Positions 25,327-34,163 of a DNA stretch of 64,000 nucleotides are shown one piece after another. The DNA lies in assembly GCA_965230205.1 (NCBI GenBank), contig OZ245996.1, positions 3,286,001 through 3,350,000 on the forward strand, given 5' to 3'. Numbering within the stretch: position 1 is the first letter of the stretch; every line of letters begins with the position of its first letter. The position numbers and the translations under genes were made by a program. The stretch is from CANLBN01 sp965230205. GTDB taxonomy: Bacteria; Pseudomonadota; Gammaproteobacteria; Pseudomonadales; Cellvibrionaceae. The notes beneath the pieces are model-generated. The model ran no database searches. It saw nothing but the letters and a program-made list of their open reading frames with translations, and had not been told where the DNA came from.

Positions 25327-26937
25327 ATGTCAACTAAGGTTTATGACTACATTGTAGTAGGAGCTGGATCATCCGGCTGCGTCATGGCGAATCGTCTTTC
25401 TGAAGATCCTAGTAAAAAAGTATTACTGCTTGAAGCTGGTGGTAAAGATACCAACCCTTGGCTTCACGTACCGATCGGCTATTTTAAAACCATGCATAAC
25501 CCTAAAACTGACTGGTGTTATAAAACAGAAAATGATCCTGGGATTAATGGGCGTAGCTTGGAATGGCCTCGAGGAAAAGTTTTAGGTGGTTCTAGTGCGT
25601 TGAATGGCTTGCTCTATGTTCGAGGGCAAGCTGAAGATTATGATAATTGGGAAAAGCTTGGCAATAAAGGTTGGTCTTACAAAGATGTATTGCCCTATTT
25701 TATCAAGTCAGAAAATAACGAAAGAGGCGCGAGTAAGTATCACGGTGGTAATGGTCCTCTAAGTGTTTCTAATATTCGTGTTAAGCGTAAAATATGCGAA
25801 TTATTTATTGATGCTGCTGAACAAGTCGGCATACCCCGCAACGATGATTTTAATGGTGAGAACCAAGAAGGCGTAGGTTACTTTCAGCTAACCATTACTC
25901 AAAAAGGTACTCGCTGTAGTACGGCTACTGGCTTTTTGAAGCCTGTTCGTAGCAGAGATAATCTGGATGTTATAACCAGTGCTTTAGTACACAAGGTTAA
26001 CTTTGAGGGGACTCGTGCATCTGGAATCACATATTCAGTGAATGGAAATAAGCAAACTGTAGAGTGTAATGGTGAAGTTGTTTTATCGGCGGGCGCTATA
26101 AATTCGCCTCAGATACTGATGCTCTCTGGTGTCGGAGATAAAAATGAACTCGCTAAACATAATATAGATGTTGTTAAGCATCACCCTGGCGTTGGTAAAA
26201 ATTTGCAAGATCATTTGCAAATCCGAACTATTTATAAAGTAAACAAACCGCTAACCTTGAATGATGAATTGCGTAATCCTCTACGCAAAGCCATGATGGG
26301 TATTGAATACGCATTATTTAGAACTGGACCATTAACCATGGCTGCTAGTCAGGTGGCTATTTTTACTCAGTCTAACGACAGTTTGGATCGCCCGGATATA
26401 CAGTATCACTTACAGCCATTGAGCGCGGACAAGCCTGCGGATGGTACGCATAAATTCTCAGCATTTACGGCATCAGTGTGTCAATTGCGTCCAACAAGTA
26501 CAGGTCATATTGAATTGAAGTCAGCAAATCCTGCTGAATATCCTGCTATTCACCCTAATTATTTGGCAACTGAGCTGGATCAAAAGACAGCAATTGATTC
26601 GATAAAGCATGTGCGTAAAATTATTAATGCGCCAGCATTGAAGCCTTTAATTGCTGATGAGCATGAGCCTGGTGTTGAGCATCAAACTGATGAAGAGCTG
26701 CTGCAGTATGCTCGCAATCGTGCAACGACTATCTATCATCCTACGGGAACTTGTAAAATGGGGCCTAGCTCTGATGAAATGAATGTTGTTGACGATCGTC
26801 TTCGTGTATATGGTTTGGAAGGCCTTCGCGTTGTTGATTGTTCTATCATGCCAGAAATTGTTTCAGGTAACACTAATGCTCCAGCGATTATGATTGCTGA
26901 AAAAGCGGCAGATATGATGAAAGAAGATGCACGTTAA
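25327..26937 (+). CDS. GMC-family FAD oxidoreductase (choline dehydrogenase-like; possible isethionate dehydrogenase)
   Basis: 536-residue glucose-methanol-choline flavoprotein. N-terminal FAD fold VVGAGSSGCVMANRLS, GMC signature GKVLGGSSALNGLLYVRGQ, and active-site His471 (YHPTGTCKMG) with Asn515 (SGNTNAP). It oxidises an alcohol to an aldehyde. Database searches would call it choline dehydrogenase, but no betaine aldehyde dehydrogenase or betI is nearby. Isethionate dehydrogenase (IseJ) belongs to this family. With Xsc and a TRAP importer close by, isethionate to sulfoacetaldehyde is my preferred reading, at moderate confidence. It converges on the IclR gene through a shared terminator. Confidence 0.8.
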   Translation: MSTKVYDYIVVGAGSSGCVMANRLSEDPSKKVLLLEAGGKDTNPWLHVPIGYFKTMHNPKTDWCYKTENDPGINGRSLEWPRGKVLGGSSALNGLLYVRGQAEDYDNWEKLGNKGWSYKDVLPYFIKSENNERGASKYHGGNGPLSVSNIRVKRKICELFIDAAEQVGIPRNDDFNGENQEGVGYFQLTITQKGTRCSTATGFLKPVRSRDNLDVITSALVHKVNFEGTRASGITYSVNGNKQTVECNGEVVLSAGAINSPQILMLSGVGDKNELAKHNIDVVKHHPGVGKNLQDHLQIRTIYKVNKPLTLNDELRNPLRKAMMGIEYALFRTGPLTMAASQVAIFTQSNDSLDRPDIQYHLQPLSADKPADGTHKFSAFTASVCQLRPTSTGHIELKSANPAEYPAIHPNYLATELDQKTAIDSIKHVRKIINAPALKPLIADEHEPGVEHQTDEELLQYARNRATTIYHPTGTCKMGPSSDEMNVVDDRLRVYGLEGLRVVDCSIMPEIVSGNTNAPAIMIAEKAADMMKEDAR

Positions 26938-26956
26938 TAAATAAGAAGTGAATTAA

Positions 26957-26994
26957 AAAAGCCCCAATAATTTTAATTAATTATTGGGGCTTTT
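26957..26994. terminator. Bidirectional terminator between GMC and iclR-type genes
   Basis: AAAAGCCCCAATAATT (26957-26972) pairs with AATTATTGGGGCTTTT (26979-26994), a perfect 16-bp stem with A and T runs on both sides. It serves both convergent genes. Confidence 0.9.
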
Positions 26995-27052
26995 ATTATT
27001 TGTAGTGTATTACTTGCTTAGCTTTATTTAGCTACTTTTATCAAGTGTCATG

Positions 27053-27829
27053 TTAATCGTTTAGTAGCTCGATAATCTCATCAGCTGCAGCTTTAAGTTT
27101 CGGTACTTGCTCAAGTGCTTTTTCCATGCTCATACGTGCGCTAGGGGCATGCATAGCTAATGCACCATAAAACTGTCCTTCGCTATTTTTAAGTGGTACA
27201 GAAATGGCAACCATACCTTGTATAAACTCTTCGTTATCGACACCGATATCTTCTCGACGAATTCGTTTTAACTCAGCTTTGAGGCGTTCTTCATCTGTAA
27301 TAGTATTGGGGGTACGTTGTTCAAACTTAAGTTTTGATATTAATCGGTTACGCTTGGCGCTTGGTAAGTTGCTCAAAAACAATTTTCCACTAGCGGTGCA
27401 ATAAACGGGGACTCTGTCATTGATTTGCAGTTGGACTCGCAATGGCCAATGAGTTTCCACACGGTCAAAGTAGATCATTTCAGTCCCATCGGCAATTGAA
27501 ATGTTACATGTCTCGCCGACTTTATTAGAGAGCCGTTGGAGAATGGTGTGCCTCTCTGTTCTTAAGTATTCGTTATTACAAAATACCCCCATGGACATTT
27601 TTGATAATCGATTCCCAGGTAGGTAGCCATGCCCGTCAATGCGAGGTTGTAAAAAACCTTCTTTTTCCAGCATCATACAAAGGCGGTGTATGGTTGGTTT
27701 AGGCAACTTCAATTTGTGGTTAATTTCAGATGCTGTAATTGGAGTAGGTGAAGCCGCAACTGCTTCGAGAATACTCAATGCTCGGAGTGCTGACGATGAT
27801 TTTTCTTTGGTCTCTGACGCTTTTTCCAT
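27053..27829 (-). CDS. IclR-family transcriptional regulator
   Basis: 258 residues with the classic layout: an N-terminal winged helix (about 12-75; ALSILEAVAASPTPITASEIN, then LPKPTIHRLCMMLEKEGFL) and a C-terminal effector-binding domain (about 85-250; GMVAISVPLKNSEGQFYGALAM). It is transcribed divergently from the TRAP operon and convergently with the GMC gene, so it probably controls both. The shared 15-mer before each target supports this. The ligand is unknown. Confidence 0.85.
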   Translation of the reverse strand: MEKASETKEKSSSALRALSILEAVAASPTPITASEINHKLKLPKPTIHRLCMMLEKEGFLQPRIDGHGYLPGNRLSKMSMGVFCNNEYLRTERHTILQRLSNKVGETCNISIADGTEMIYFDRVETHWPLRVQLQINDRVPVYCTASGKLFLSNLPSAKRNRLISKLKFEQRTPNTITDEERLKAELKRIRREDIGVDNEEFIQGMVAISVPLKNSEGQFYGALAMHAPSARMSMEKALEQVPKLKAAADEIIELLND

Positions 27830-28529
27830 TTAAAAGCCCTTTTTAGTTATAGTTGTTTTATGGTCACTATAAGTAGTAATGAAACTCAGTTAACTCATTT
27901 TGCATAGTTTATGATGTTTTTTCATTTGAATAAAATGGTTTTAACAAAATATAAACATTAGTTCGTTGTGTTTTGAAGCATTCTGCTTATTTTTGCTTTT
28001 TCTTTTTTGTCATAAGGCGTCTCTTTTGTTTGGAACGTTTAAATTTTGCTCGTATTAAAATTGAAAACATACTAATAAGTGATCTTTTTGTGGTCGTTTC
28101 ACTCGAATGGGTTTATAGCGCTATTCTCAAAAACCGATGAATTCGACGACATTATGAAATTTTACCGCATTTGTCACGTTGTTCAACATATTGTTTGCAT
28201 CACCAAAAAATCAAATATTTTTATAACTTGTTGAAATAAAGAAGGATTATATTTAGCTTAGGTACATCAAAGATGTAGCTTGTTTTAAAGTTGTCTTATA
28301 TTGGGATAATCGAGACAGAAAGTATCAAGAAATATTATATTGGTGGTTTTTTTGGGGTCTAAAACATTTGCTAAAGGTATTTTTCTATGATTTAATGACT
28401 TTCATGGATTCAATACCCATGCTTTAAACAATAAAAATATAAGGCTAGATAATATTGAGTTATTCAAGTTACTTCCTAGAATTTAGTCTTTCACAATAGT
28501 CTCTAAAAATATAACTAAAGAGGTGGTTT
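27830..28529. promoter_or_regulatory. Divergent control region between IclR gene and TRAP operon
   Basis: A 700-base AT-rich gap. The 15-mer TTGAATAAAATGGTT lies at 27926-27940, inside the imperfectly symmetric site CATTT-GAATA-AAATG (27923-27937), with exact 5-base arms. An AGAGGTGG ribosome site ends the region before the TRAP binding protein. I see no ORF or known RNA. Confidence 0.45.
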
Positions 28530-29774
28530 ATGACGATTAAAGACAAGACTCCCACAACTGAAGGACGCGTATCACGTCGTGATTTCTTCCGTGTAGCTGG
28601 TAGTTACGGTTTAAGTTCAACAGTTCTTGCTGCAAGTGTTTTGGGTGCTAGTTATAGCCTGCCCCAATTAGCACAAGCTGCAGAAGCAGAAGCTAAGCGA
28701 CGCTATGCAAAACCAGCTAAATACACGCTTAAGTTTGGTGCTTCTGGCTTTAACGAAAAGAACTTGTTGATTGAACGTGCTGGCTGTATTGATTTCATTA
28801 AAGATATCGAAGAGCGCAGTGACGGTGAAATTCGTATAGAGTTTATTGGTGATAACCAAATCTGTGGGCAGTTAAACTGTGTTAAGAAAACCCAGCAGGG
28901 TATTGTTAACATGTTCACTGCATCAACTCAGAACTCTGCAGGTGGTGCACCTTACCTAAACGTACTTGACTATGCATACATGTTCCCAACTCGTGCATCT
29001 CAGTACCATTTCATGTATCACCCAGACAGCCAAAAAATCCTACGTGATCCACTACGTAAGCAACATGGCCTACAGTTCTTGTTCTCACACTGTGAGCTAC
29101 GTGGTCTGCAAATGGGCCTTGGTTGGGATAAGAAGCCTCTTATTACTAACATTGATGTTCTTAGAGGCACCAAAAACCGTGTTACTGGTACTCAGTTGGG
29201 TCGTATTGCTATGGATCTTCTTGGTCTTAACCCAGTGCCAATTGCTTGGTCAGAAACATTGGATGGCTTGAAGCAAGGCCTCATCGATGGTGCTGAAACT
29301 TGGGCTGGTGCGGTTGCTTATGCAAATATGTCTCCTGTTGTTTCTCAGTCAGTTGATCTACGTTTCTTCTGTGGTACTGAAGCAACGATGATGGACGCTA
29401 AAGTATTTGATAAGTTTAGTGGCGAATTACAAGATGCTGTTATGGAATCTGCATTCTTCACTCAAGCGAAGATCCAGTGTGCTCAAGAGGCTGCATTGGT
29501 TAATACTGTTGGTGCAACAACTCCACAATTAGACAATACTCTGTTTAAAACTCACGGCGTACGTGTAGCGCACCTTTCTGACGCTGAGCGTTTGAAAGCA
29601 GCTAAAATCTGTGCTCCTGAGTACAATCCAGAGCCTTGGACTAAGTGGCGTGAGCGTCTTGATAAGTGGTCTGGTGGTCAAGACACTTATGGTTCTATCC
29701 ATAAGATTGCTCGTGAAATACCTGCAGATACACTTGCTGAAAATGTTCAACCACGTCGTTGGTGGAAATCTTAA
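28530..29774 (+). CDS. TRAP transporter periplasmic substrate-binding protein (DctP type), Tat-exported
   Basis: 414 residues. The start carries a twin-arginine signal, SRRDFF at 15-20, followed by a hydrophobic stretch and AQA at about 48-50 for cleavage. The mature part follows the DctP fold (KYTLKFGASGFNEKNLLIERA, then GLKQGLIDGAETWAGAV). Tat export implies folding, perhaps dimerisation or cofactor binding, before transport. The ligand is probably an organic acid; the neighbouring GMC enzyme and Xsc make a sulfonate such as isethionate plausible. First gene of a three-gene TRAP operon, followed by a stem-loop. Confidence 0.85.
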   Translation: MTIKDKTPTTEGRVSRRDFFRVAGSYGLSSTVLAASVLGASYSLPQLAQAAEAEAKRRYAKPAKYTLKFGASGFNEKNLLIERAGCIDFIKDIEERSDGEIRIEFIGDNQICGQLNCVKKTQQGIVNMFTASTQNSAGGAPYLNVLDYAYMFPTRASQYHFMYHPDSQKILRDPLRKQHGLQFLFSHCELRGLQMGLGWDKKPLITNIDVLRGTKNRVTGTQLGRIAMDLLGLNPVPIAWSETLDGLKQGLIDGAETWAGAVAYANMSPVVSQSVDLRFFCGTEATMMDAKVFDKFSGELQDAVMESAFFTQAKIQCAQEAALVNTVGATTPQLDNTLFKTHGVRVAHLSDAERLKAAKICAPEYNPEPWTKWRERLDKWSGGQDTYGSIHKIAREIPADTLAENVQPRRWWKS

Positions 29775-29802
29775 TAAAAGGTTAGCTTTTTAATTAAGCT
29801 GC

Positions 29803-29835
29803 GTGCCGGAGCTCTAGTTTCTAGGGCTCCGGTAC
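29803..29835 (+). terminator. Attenuator-like hairpin after the TRAP binding-protein gene
   Basis: GTGCCGGAGCTCTAG (29803-29817) pairs, with two mismatches, with CTAGGGCTCCGGTAC (29821-29835). Only a short pyrimidine-rich run follows. It would let the binding protein be made in excess over the membrane subunits. Confidence 0.55.
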
Positions 29836-30064
29836 TTCGTTTATATAGTTCTTTATAATCCTGCCGTAGTAATGTTTGACTCTTAAGCCACCTAATGGTG
29901 ATCTATGTCTTTAAAATACTCAAACAAAAAGCGGTTAGATGATTTAGGCTAAATTAAATATTGCAGTTGGTTAATCTATAGGTGGTTTACAAAAATAAGC
30001 ATTAGGTTCAGAGCTGTTTTTATCTTTGTAAATATTTTTTTAGGTTAGATCAGGGGTTAGATGT

Positions 30065-30589
30065 ATGATCAAATCAATATTAAGTTGGCTTAACGATAAT
30101 ATCGAGAAAGTCTTTATCTTAGTATCATATAGTGCAATGGGGACGATTATTTTCGTTGAAGTTATTCGACGATTTGCATTTAGTGTTCAGTCGCCTTGGA
30201 GTACAACAATTCCCATTTATTTGTTCTTGTGGCTTACTTGGATGGGAACTTCTTATAATACTAAAAACCGTTCTCACCTTCGTTTTTCTGAAGTTCGTGA
30301 GCGCTTATCTTATAATGGTCAGTTTGCTTGTTTAATGTTGGATTCATTGCTTTGGTATGCATTTGGTGCCGTTGTTATTTATTTTTCTATTGAGCAAGTG
30401 CAAATCTCCTATGACAATTTTTCAATTGTACAGGGCACAGATGATGTGATGCAGTGGTGGTTCTATTTGGCAACACCTTTGGCGTGGTCATTGCTGTTGT
30501 TCCGCGTAACTCAAAACCTCTTGCAGGATGTTAAATGCTTCCGTGCTAAAGAGCCATTAATCACTCAAGCCTCTATGTTTGGCGATTAG
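30065..30589 (+). CDS. TRAP transporter small membrane subunit (DctQ type)
   Basis: 174 residues with four hydrophobic segments and the family pattern FVEVIRRF near residues 30-38 and a WLTWMGTSY stretch. DctQ and DctM together form the sodium-driven transport unit that works with the binding protein. It is followed directly by the large subunit, whose ribosome site overlaps this stop codon. The 290-base gap upstream contains only the attenuator-like hairpin. Confidence 0.85.
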   Translation: MIKSILSWLNDNIEKVFILVSYSAMGTIIFVEVIRRFAFSVQSPWSTTIPIYLFLWLTWMGTSYNTKNRSHLRFSEVRERLSYNGQFACLMLDSLLWYAFGAVVIYFSIEQVQISYDNFSIVQGTDDVMQWWFYLATPLAWSLLLFRVTQNLLQDVKCFRAKEPLITQASMFGD

Positions 30590-30599
30590 GAGAAATATA

Positions 30600-31877
30600 A
30601 TGGACGGATTATTAATTACTATAATTAGCCTTGGGGTAACCTTACTCTTTGTGCTTGGTATACCCATCTTTTTGGTGATCGGTATATGGGTTGTTGGTGT
30701 TAGCCTTGTGATCGACTTTACATTGGCCAATGTCGGCGTAACTTTATATGAAGGACTTAACTTCTATGGCTTGCTGGCACTGCCACTGTTTATTTTAACG
30801 GGGGATTTAATTGCTGGGGCTGGTATTGCTAAACGGCTGGTTGACTTTGCTTATGCTTGTCTAGGTTGGTTACGAGGCGGTTTGGCAATGGCTTCATTAG
30901 GTGCTTGTGGTATGTTTGCCGCTATTTCTGGTTCAAACTCTGCAACAACAGCTACCATTGGCGGCATCATGCACCCAGAAATGGTTAAGAATGGTTATGA
31001 TACTAAGTTCGCAGCGGCAACAGTGGCAGCGGGTGGTACGGTGGGTATTATTATTCCCCCTAGTATTATCTTCATTGTCTATGGCTTTATGCTTAACTTG
31101 CCGATTGGTGACTTGTTTATTGGTGGTATGATTCCAGGCTTGTTAATGGTTTTAGCAATGCAGTTGACTTGTTTTTACTTATCTACCAGAAATAAGTGGG
31201 GTAAGGTAATCAAGTTTGAACCTGTAAGAATAGGTGTAACCGCCGTTAAAGCTTGGCTTGGTTTTATGGCCATTGGTATTGTGATTTGGGGTATTTATAG
31301 TGGTGCCTTTTCGCCGACTGAAGCTGCAGGTATTACCGCTGGTTTCTGTTTATTAGCGGGTGTGTTTGTAACGCGCGAGCTAAAACTGAAAGCGCTACCT
31401 TCTATTTTGATGCGCTCTGGTCAAATTACAGGAATGCTTGCACCATTAATTGCTATCTCAATTGTAATGCAGCAAGTATTATCTCAATTAGGTGCAAAAG
31501 ATTTCATTACTGAATTAGTGACGTCTTTAGGTGGTTTCTATCCTGTATTATTTGCTTGTATGGCAATTGTATTGATCGCAGGAACTATTTTAGAAAGTTT
31601 ACCGAATACTATTATTTTGGCGCCTATCCTGGCTCCGATTGCAGCGAGTATCGGTATGGATCCTATCCACTTTGCGGTAATCTTCTTGGTTGGTGATGCT
31701 ATTGGTTTTATTACTCCGCCTTATGGTCTCAATTTATATGTTGCGAGTAGTATGACAAATATACCGTACTTGAGGCTGTTGTATTACACAATGCCTTACT
31801 TGATAGCGTTGATGATTGTTTGGATCGTTATCGCGGTATGGCCAGCATTATCACTAGTATTACTTAAGACCTATTAA
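30600..31877 (+). CDS. TRAP transporter large membrane subunit (DctM type)
   Basis: 425 residues, about 11-12 membrane segments, with the DctM patterns ALPLFILTGDLIAGAGIA, GSNSATTATIGGIMHPEM and GTVGIIIPPSIIFIVYG. It is the conducting subunit of the TRAP importer. A longer frame from TTG 30579 exists. I chose the ATG at 30600 because TAGGAG, overlapping the dctQ-type stop, is properly spaced before it. A strong terminator ends the operon. Confidence 0.88.
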   Translation: MDGLLITIISLGVTLLFVLGIPIFLVIGIWVVGVSLVIDFTLANVGVTLYEGLNFYGLLALPLFILTGDLIAGAGIAKRLVDFAYACLGWLRGGLAMASLGACGMFAAISGSNSATTATIGGIMHPEMVKNGYDTKFAAATVAAGGTVGIIIPPSIIFIVYGFMLNLPIGDLFIGGMIPGLLMVLAMQLTCFYLSTRNKWGKVIKFEPVRIGVTAVKAWLGFMAIGIVIWGIYSGAFSPTEAAGITAGFCLLAGVFVTRELKLKALPSILMRSGQITGMLAPLIAISIVMQQVLSQLGAKDFITELVTSLGGFYPVLFACMAIVLIAGTILESLPNTIILAPILAPIAASIGMDPIHFAVIFLVGDAIGFITPPYGLNLYVASSMTNIPYLRLLYYTMPYLIALMIVWIVIAVWPALSLVLLKTY

Positions 31878-31900
31878 GTTAATATTTAGCTAATCTATCT

Positions 31901-31945
31901 AATCCACTTGTGTTGATTTTTATCGATGCAAGTGGATTTTTTGTT
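31901..31945 (+). terminator. Terminator of the TRAP operon
   Basis: AATCCACTTG (31901-31910) pairs with CAAGTGGATT (31929-31938), and a long T-rich tract follows. Confidence 0.85.
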
Positions 31946-32206
31946 TTTCTATTTGCTCTCACTTTCTTAGCTTTACTTTTCGTTCTTTCTCTATATTTCA
32001 TTATTGATTCTTTATTACCCTATAAATATTTTTAGGTGTGCTTTAAGCTTTATTGCGTAAGGTATCTAATATTCTTTAATTTATTTTAGTCGATTTATTG
32101 AATTGTGATATTTGGAAGAGTGTAGGGGGGCTAAGCTTTAACTTATAAAAGTAGGCAGTATTTTATTTATGGTTGTTGATAAGTGCTGTGAGTATTGGAG
32201 GGGGGG

Positions 32207-32235
32207 ATATCTAGCTCGGTGATCGAGCTAGATAT
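32207..32235 (-). terminator. Palindromic stem between TRAP operon and class V aminotransferase
   Basis: ATATCTAGCTCG (32207-32218) and CGAGCTAGATAT (32224-32235) form a perfect 12-bp stem with a 5-base loop. On the minus strand a C-run follows instead of T, so Rho-independent termination of the aminotransferase gene would be poor. The rest of 31946-32263 shows no ORF. Confidence 0.4.
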
Positions 32236-32263
32236 ATTTTTAAGTAAATATTTCAGAAATTTT

Positions 32264-33391
32264 TTAGCCGATTGAGTCTAAAGCTTTGGCTAGGCTTTCT
32301 ACTGTGCGGTCAACATTTTGTAACTTATCTAAACCAAATAATCCAAGTCTAAATGTTTTATAGTCTTCGGGCTCATCACAGCGTAGCGGCACACCGGCAG
32401 CAATTTGCAGACCGATATCTTTAAATTTCTTGCCGTTATGAATATCGGTGTCATCTGTATAGCTAACAACAACGCCGGGTGCTCCAAAACCATCGGCAGC
32501 AACGCTTATATAGCCTTTGCTTGCAAGTAATGCCCGAACTTTATCACCTAACTCTTGCTGTTGTTCACATACTTTATCAAAACCATATTCTGCGGTTTCT
32601 TTCATAACTTGGTTGAACTTTGTTAAGCCATCGGTAGGCATTGTGGCATGGTATGCGTGGCCGCCATTTTCATAGGCTTCCATGATTTGTAACCATTTGC
32701 CAAGGTCGCAAGCATAGCTTGTGCTGTTAGAAGACTTGGTTCGATCCAAGCCTAGAGGGCTAAGCATTACCAAAGCGCAGCAAGGAGATCCGCTCCAGCC
32801 TTTTTGAGGAGCACTGATTAATACGTCAACTCCACAAGCTTCCATATCTACCCAGATAGTACCAGAAGCGATGCAGTCTAATACCATCATGCCGCCTACA
32901 CTGTGAACAGCGTCTGCTACAGCTTTAATATAGTCATTCGGCAGTATCATACCGGATGAGGTTTCTACGTGAGGTGCAAAAACAACATCGGGTTTTTCTG
33001 CTTTAATAGTTGCAACGACTTCTTCTATCGGCGCTGGTGCGAAAGGAGTTTGGTGAGCTTCTTCCGCTCTGCGTGCTTTTAGAACGGTTGCTTGTGCTGG
33101 AATATCACCTTTTTCAAAAATTTCAGTCCAGCGGAAACTAAACCAACCATTGCGAATAACTAGGCATTTTTTGTTGGTTGCAAACTGTCTTGCAACGGCT
33201 TCCATACCAAAGGTACCGCTACCAGGTACAATAGCAACCGCATTGGCTTTATACACTTGCTTTAAAGTGCTTGAAATGTCCTTCATCACTTCCTGGAAGG
33301 ACTGTGACATGTGATTGAGTGAGCGATCTGTATAAACTACAGAATATTCTAGTAAACCATTAGGATCTACATCAGGAAGTAAGCTTGGCAT
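32264..33391 (-). CDS. Class V PLP aminotransferase (alanine/serine-glyoxylate type)
   Basis: 375-residue fold-type-I enzyme of the alanine-glyoxylate, serine-glyoxylate and phosphonopyruvate aminotransferase group. Substrate-side GSGTFGMEA (57-65), cofactor Asp172 in VLDCIASG, and Schiff-base Lys197 in SAPQKGWSG are present. The exact substrates cannot be read. Its position beside xsc, divergent and sharing the control region, suggests a role in sulfonate use. One option is re-oxidising alanine made by Tpa (alanine plus glyoxylate gives pyruvate plus glycine). A GGAGGA ribosome site precedes the ATG. Confidence 0.78.
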   Translation of the reverse strand: MPSLLPDVDPNGLLEYSVVYTDRSLNHMSQSFQEVMKDISSTLKQVYKANAVAIVPGSGTFGMEAVARQFATNKKCLVIRNGWFSFRWTEIFEKGDIPAQATVLKARRAEEAHQTPFAPAPIEEVVATIKAEKPDVVFAPHVETSSGMILPNDYIKAVADAVHSVGGMMVLDCIASGTIWVDMEACGVDVLISAPQKGWSGSPCCALVMLSPLGLDRTKSSNSTSYACDLGKWLQIMEAYENGGHAYHATMPTDGLTKFNQVMKETAEYGFDKVCEQQQELGDKVRALLASKGYISVAADGFGAPGVVVSYTDDTDIHNGKKFKDIGLQIAAGVPLRCDEPEDYKTFRLGLFGLDKLQNVDRTVESLAKALDSIG

Positions 33392-34163
33392 TTGTCCTCC
33401 GGGAATCAGAAGTAATTATCATCATATAGTTATATGATTCAATTATTGTCTTTGCGCTTTATACTGCTGCTTTGCGTTAGACTTTAATAATCATATATTT
33501 AAATTGTGTATCGTAATTCACTTGCGGAGTTTAAACCCAAAAAAATTATTTGGATAGATCAATTTTGCAATTATTTTGCATCAATATGAAATATTAGAAA
33601 AATATTTCATATTGATATTTGGTTATTTTAATCCCCTTGTCGAGATCGCTCCTGTCTATTTATATCTATCTTGCTGTATTGTTTTCTTTGGATTCAATTA
33701 TGATTGGGGTTGGTATAGGAATGCTAATCGAGGTAGTTATCCCTTTTGATTATTTGCTAGCTTAATAATAATGAAGAATAAATCTATGTCTCTCAATATC
33801 CCTCAATATTTGGCCTTTAGTTTAACTGTTTAAGCTAATTTCTTATGTTCTGCTTGGCTAAGCGTCTTTGAATTGGTATAATCCGCATCGATTTAAGGCG
33901 CTTTTGAGATAATTTGAATCAATTTTGATAATAAATGAATCAATTTTAGCGTTTTTAAGTTGAACTGGATTAATTTGATGTATCTGTTTGGAGCTACTCC
34001 AATTGAAGTGCTGCCGTTATTCTGGCTCAACTGGTTATAGCTTTTGAAGTTAAGAAGTTATTACTAATTAATACAAAAATTAAACCAATATCACGTAAGC
34101 TGAGATTGCTTAGGGCAAGCTCTGTTTTTTTATTTATCTTATTTATAGTGAAGGACTGTAATT
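33392..34163. promoter_or_regulatory. Divergent control region before xsc
   Basis: This 772-base gap contains a 12-base direct repeat, TGAATCAATTTT, at 33915-33926 and 33936-33947 (start-to-start 21 bases). A 15-base inverted repeat TTGGAGCTACTCCAA follows at 33988-34002, about 160 bases before xsc. TauR-like MocR proteins typically bind direct repeats, so the former is a candidate TauR site. Only very short chance ORFs are present. Confidence 0.45.

Noticed and set aside
25327..26937. Calling the GMC gene betA (choline dehydrogenase)
   Set aside because: Family motifs alone do not distinguish substrates, and no betaine aldehyde dehydrogenase, betI or betaine transporter is adjacent.
28530..31877. 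Calling the TRAP operon a C4-dicarboxylate transporter
   Set aside because: DctPQM names describe the architecture only; the neighbours point to a sulfonate or another organic acid.
33700..33765. 21-codon hydrophobic ORF in the gap before xsc
   Set aside because: Too short, with no ribosome site and no terminator or conservation evidence; probably chance.
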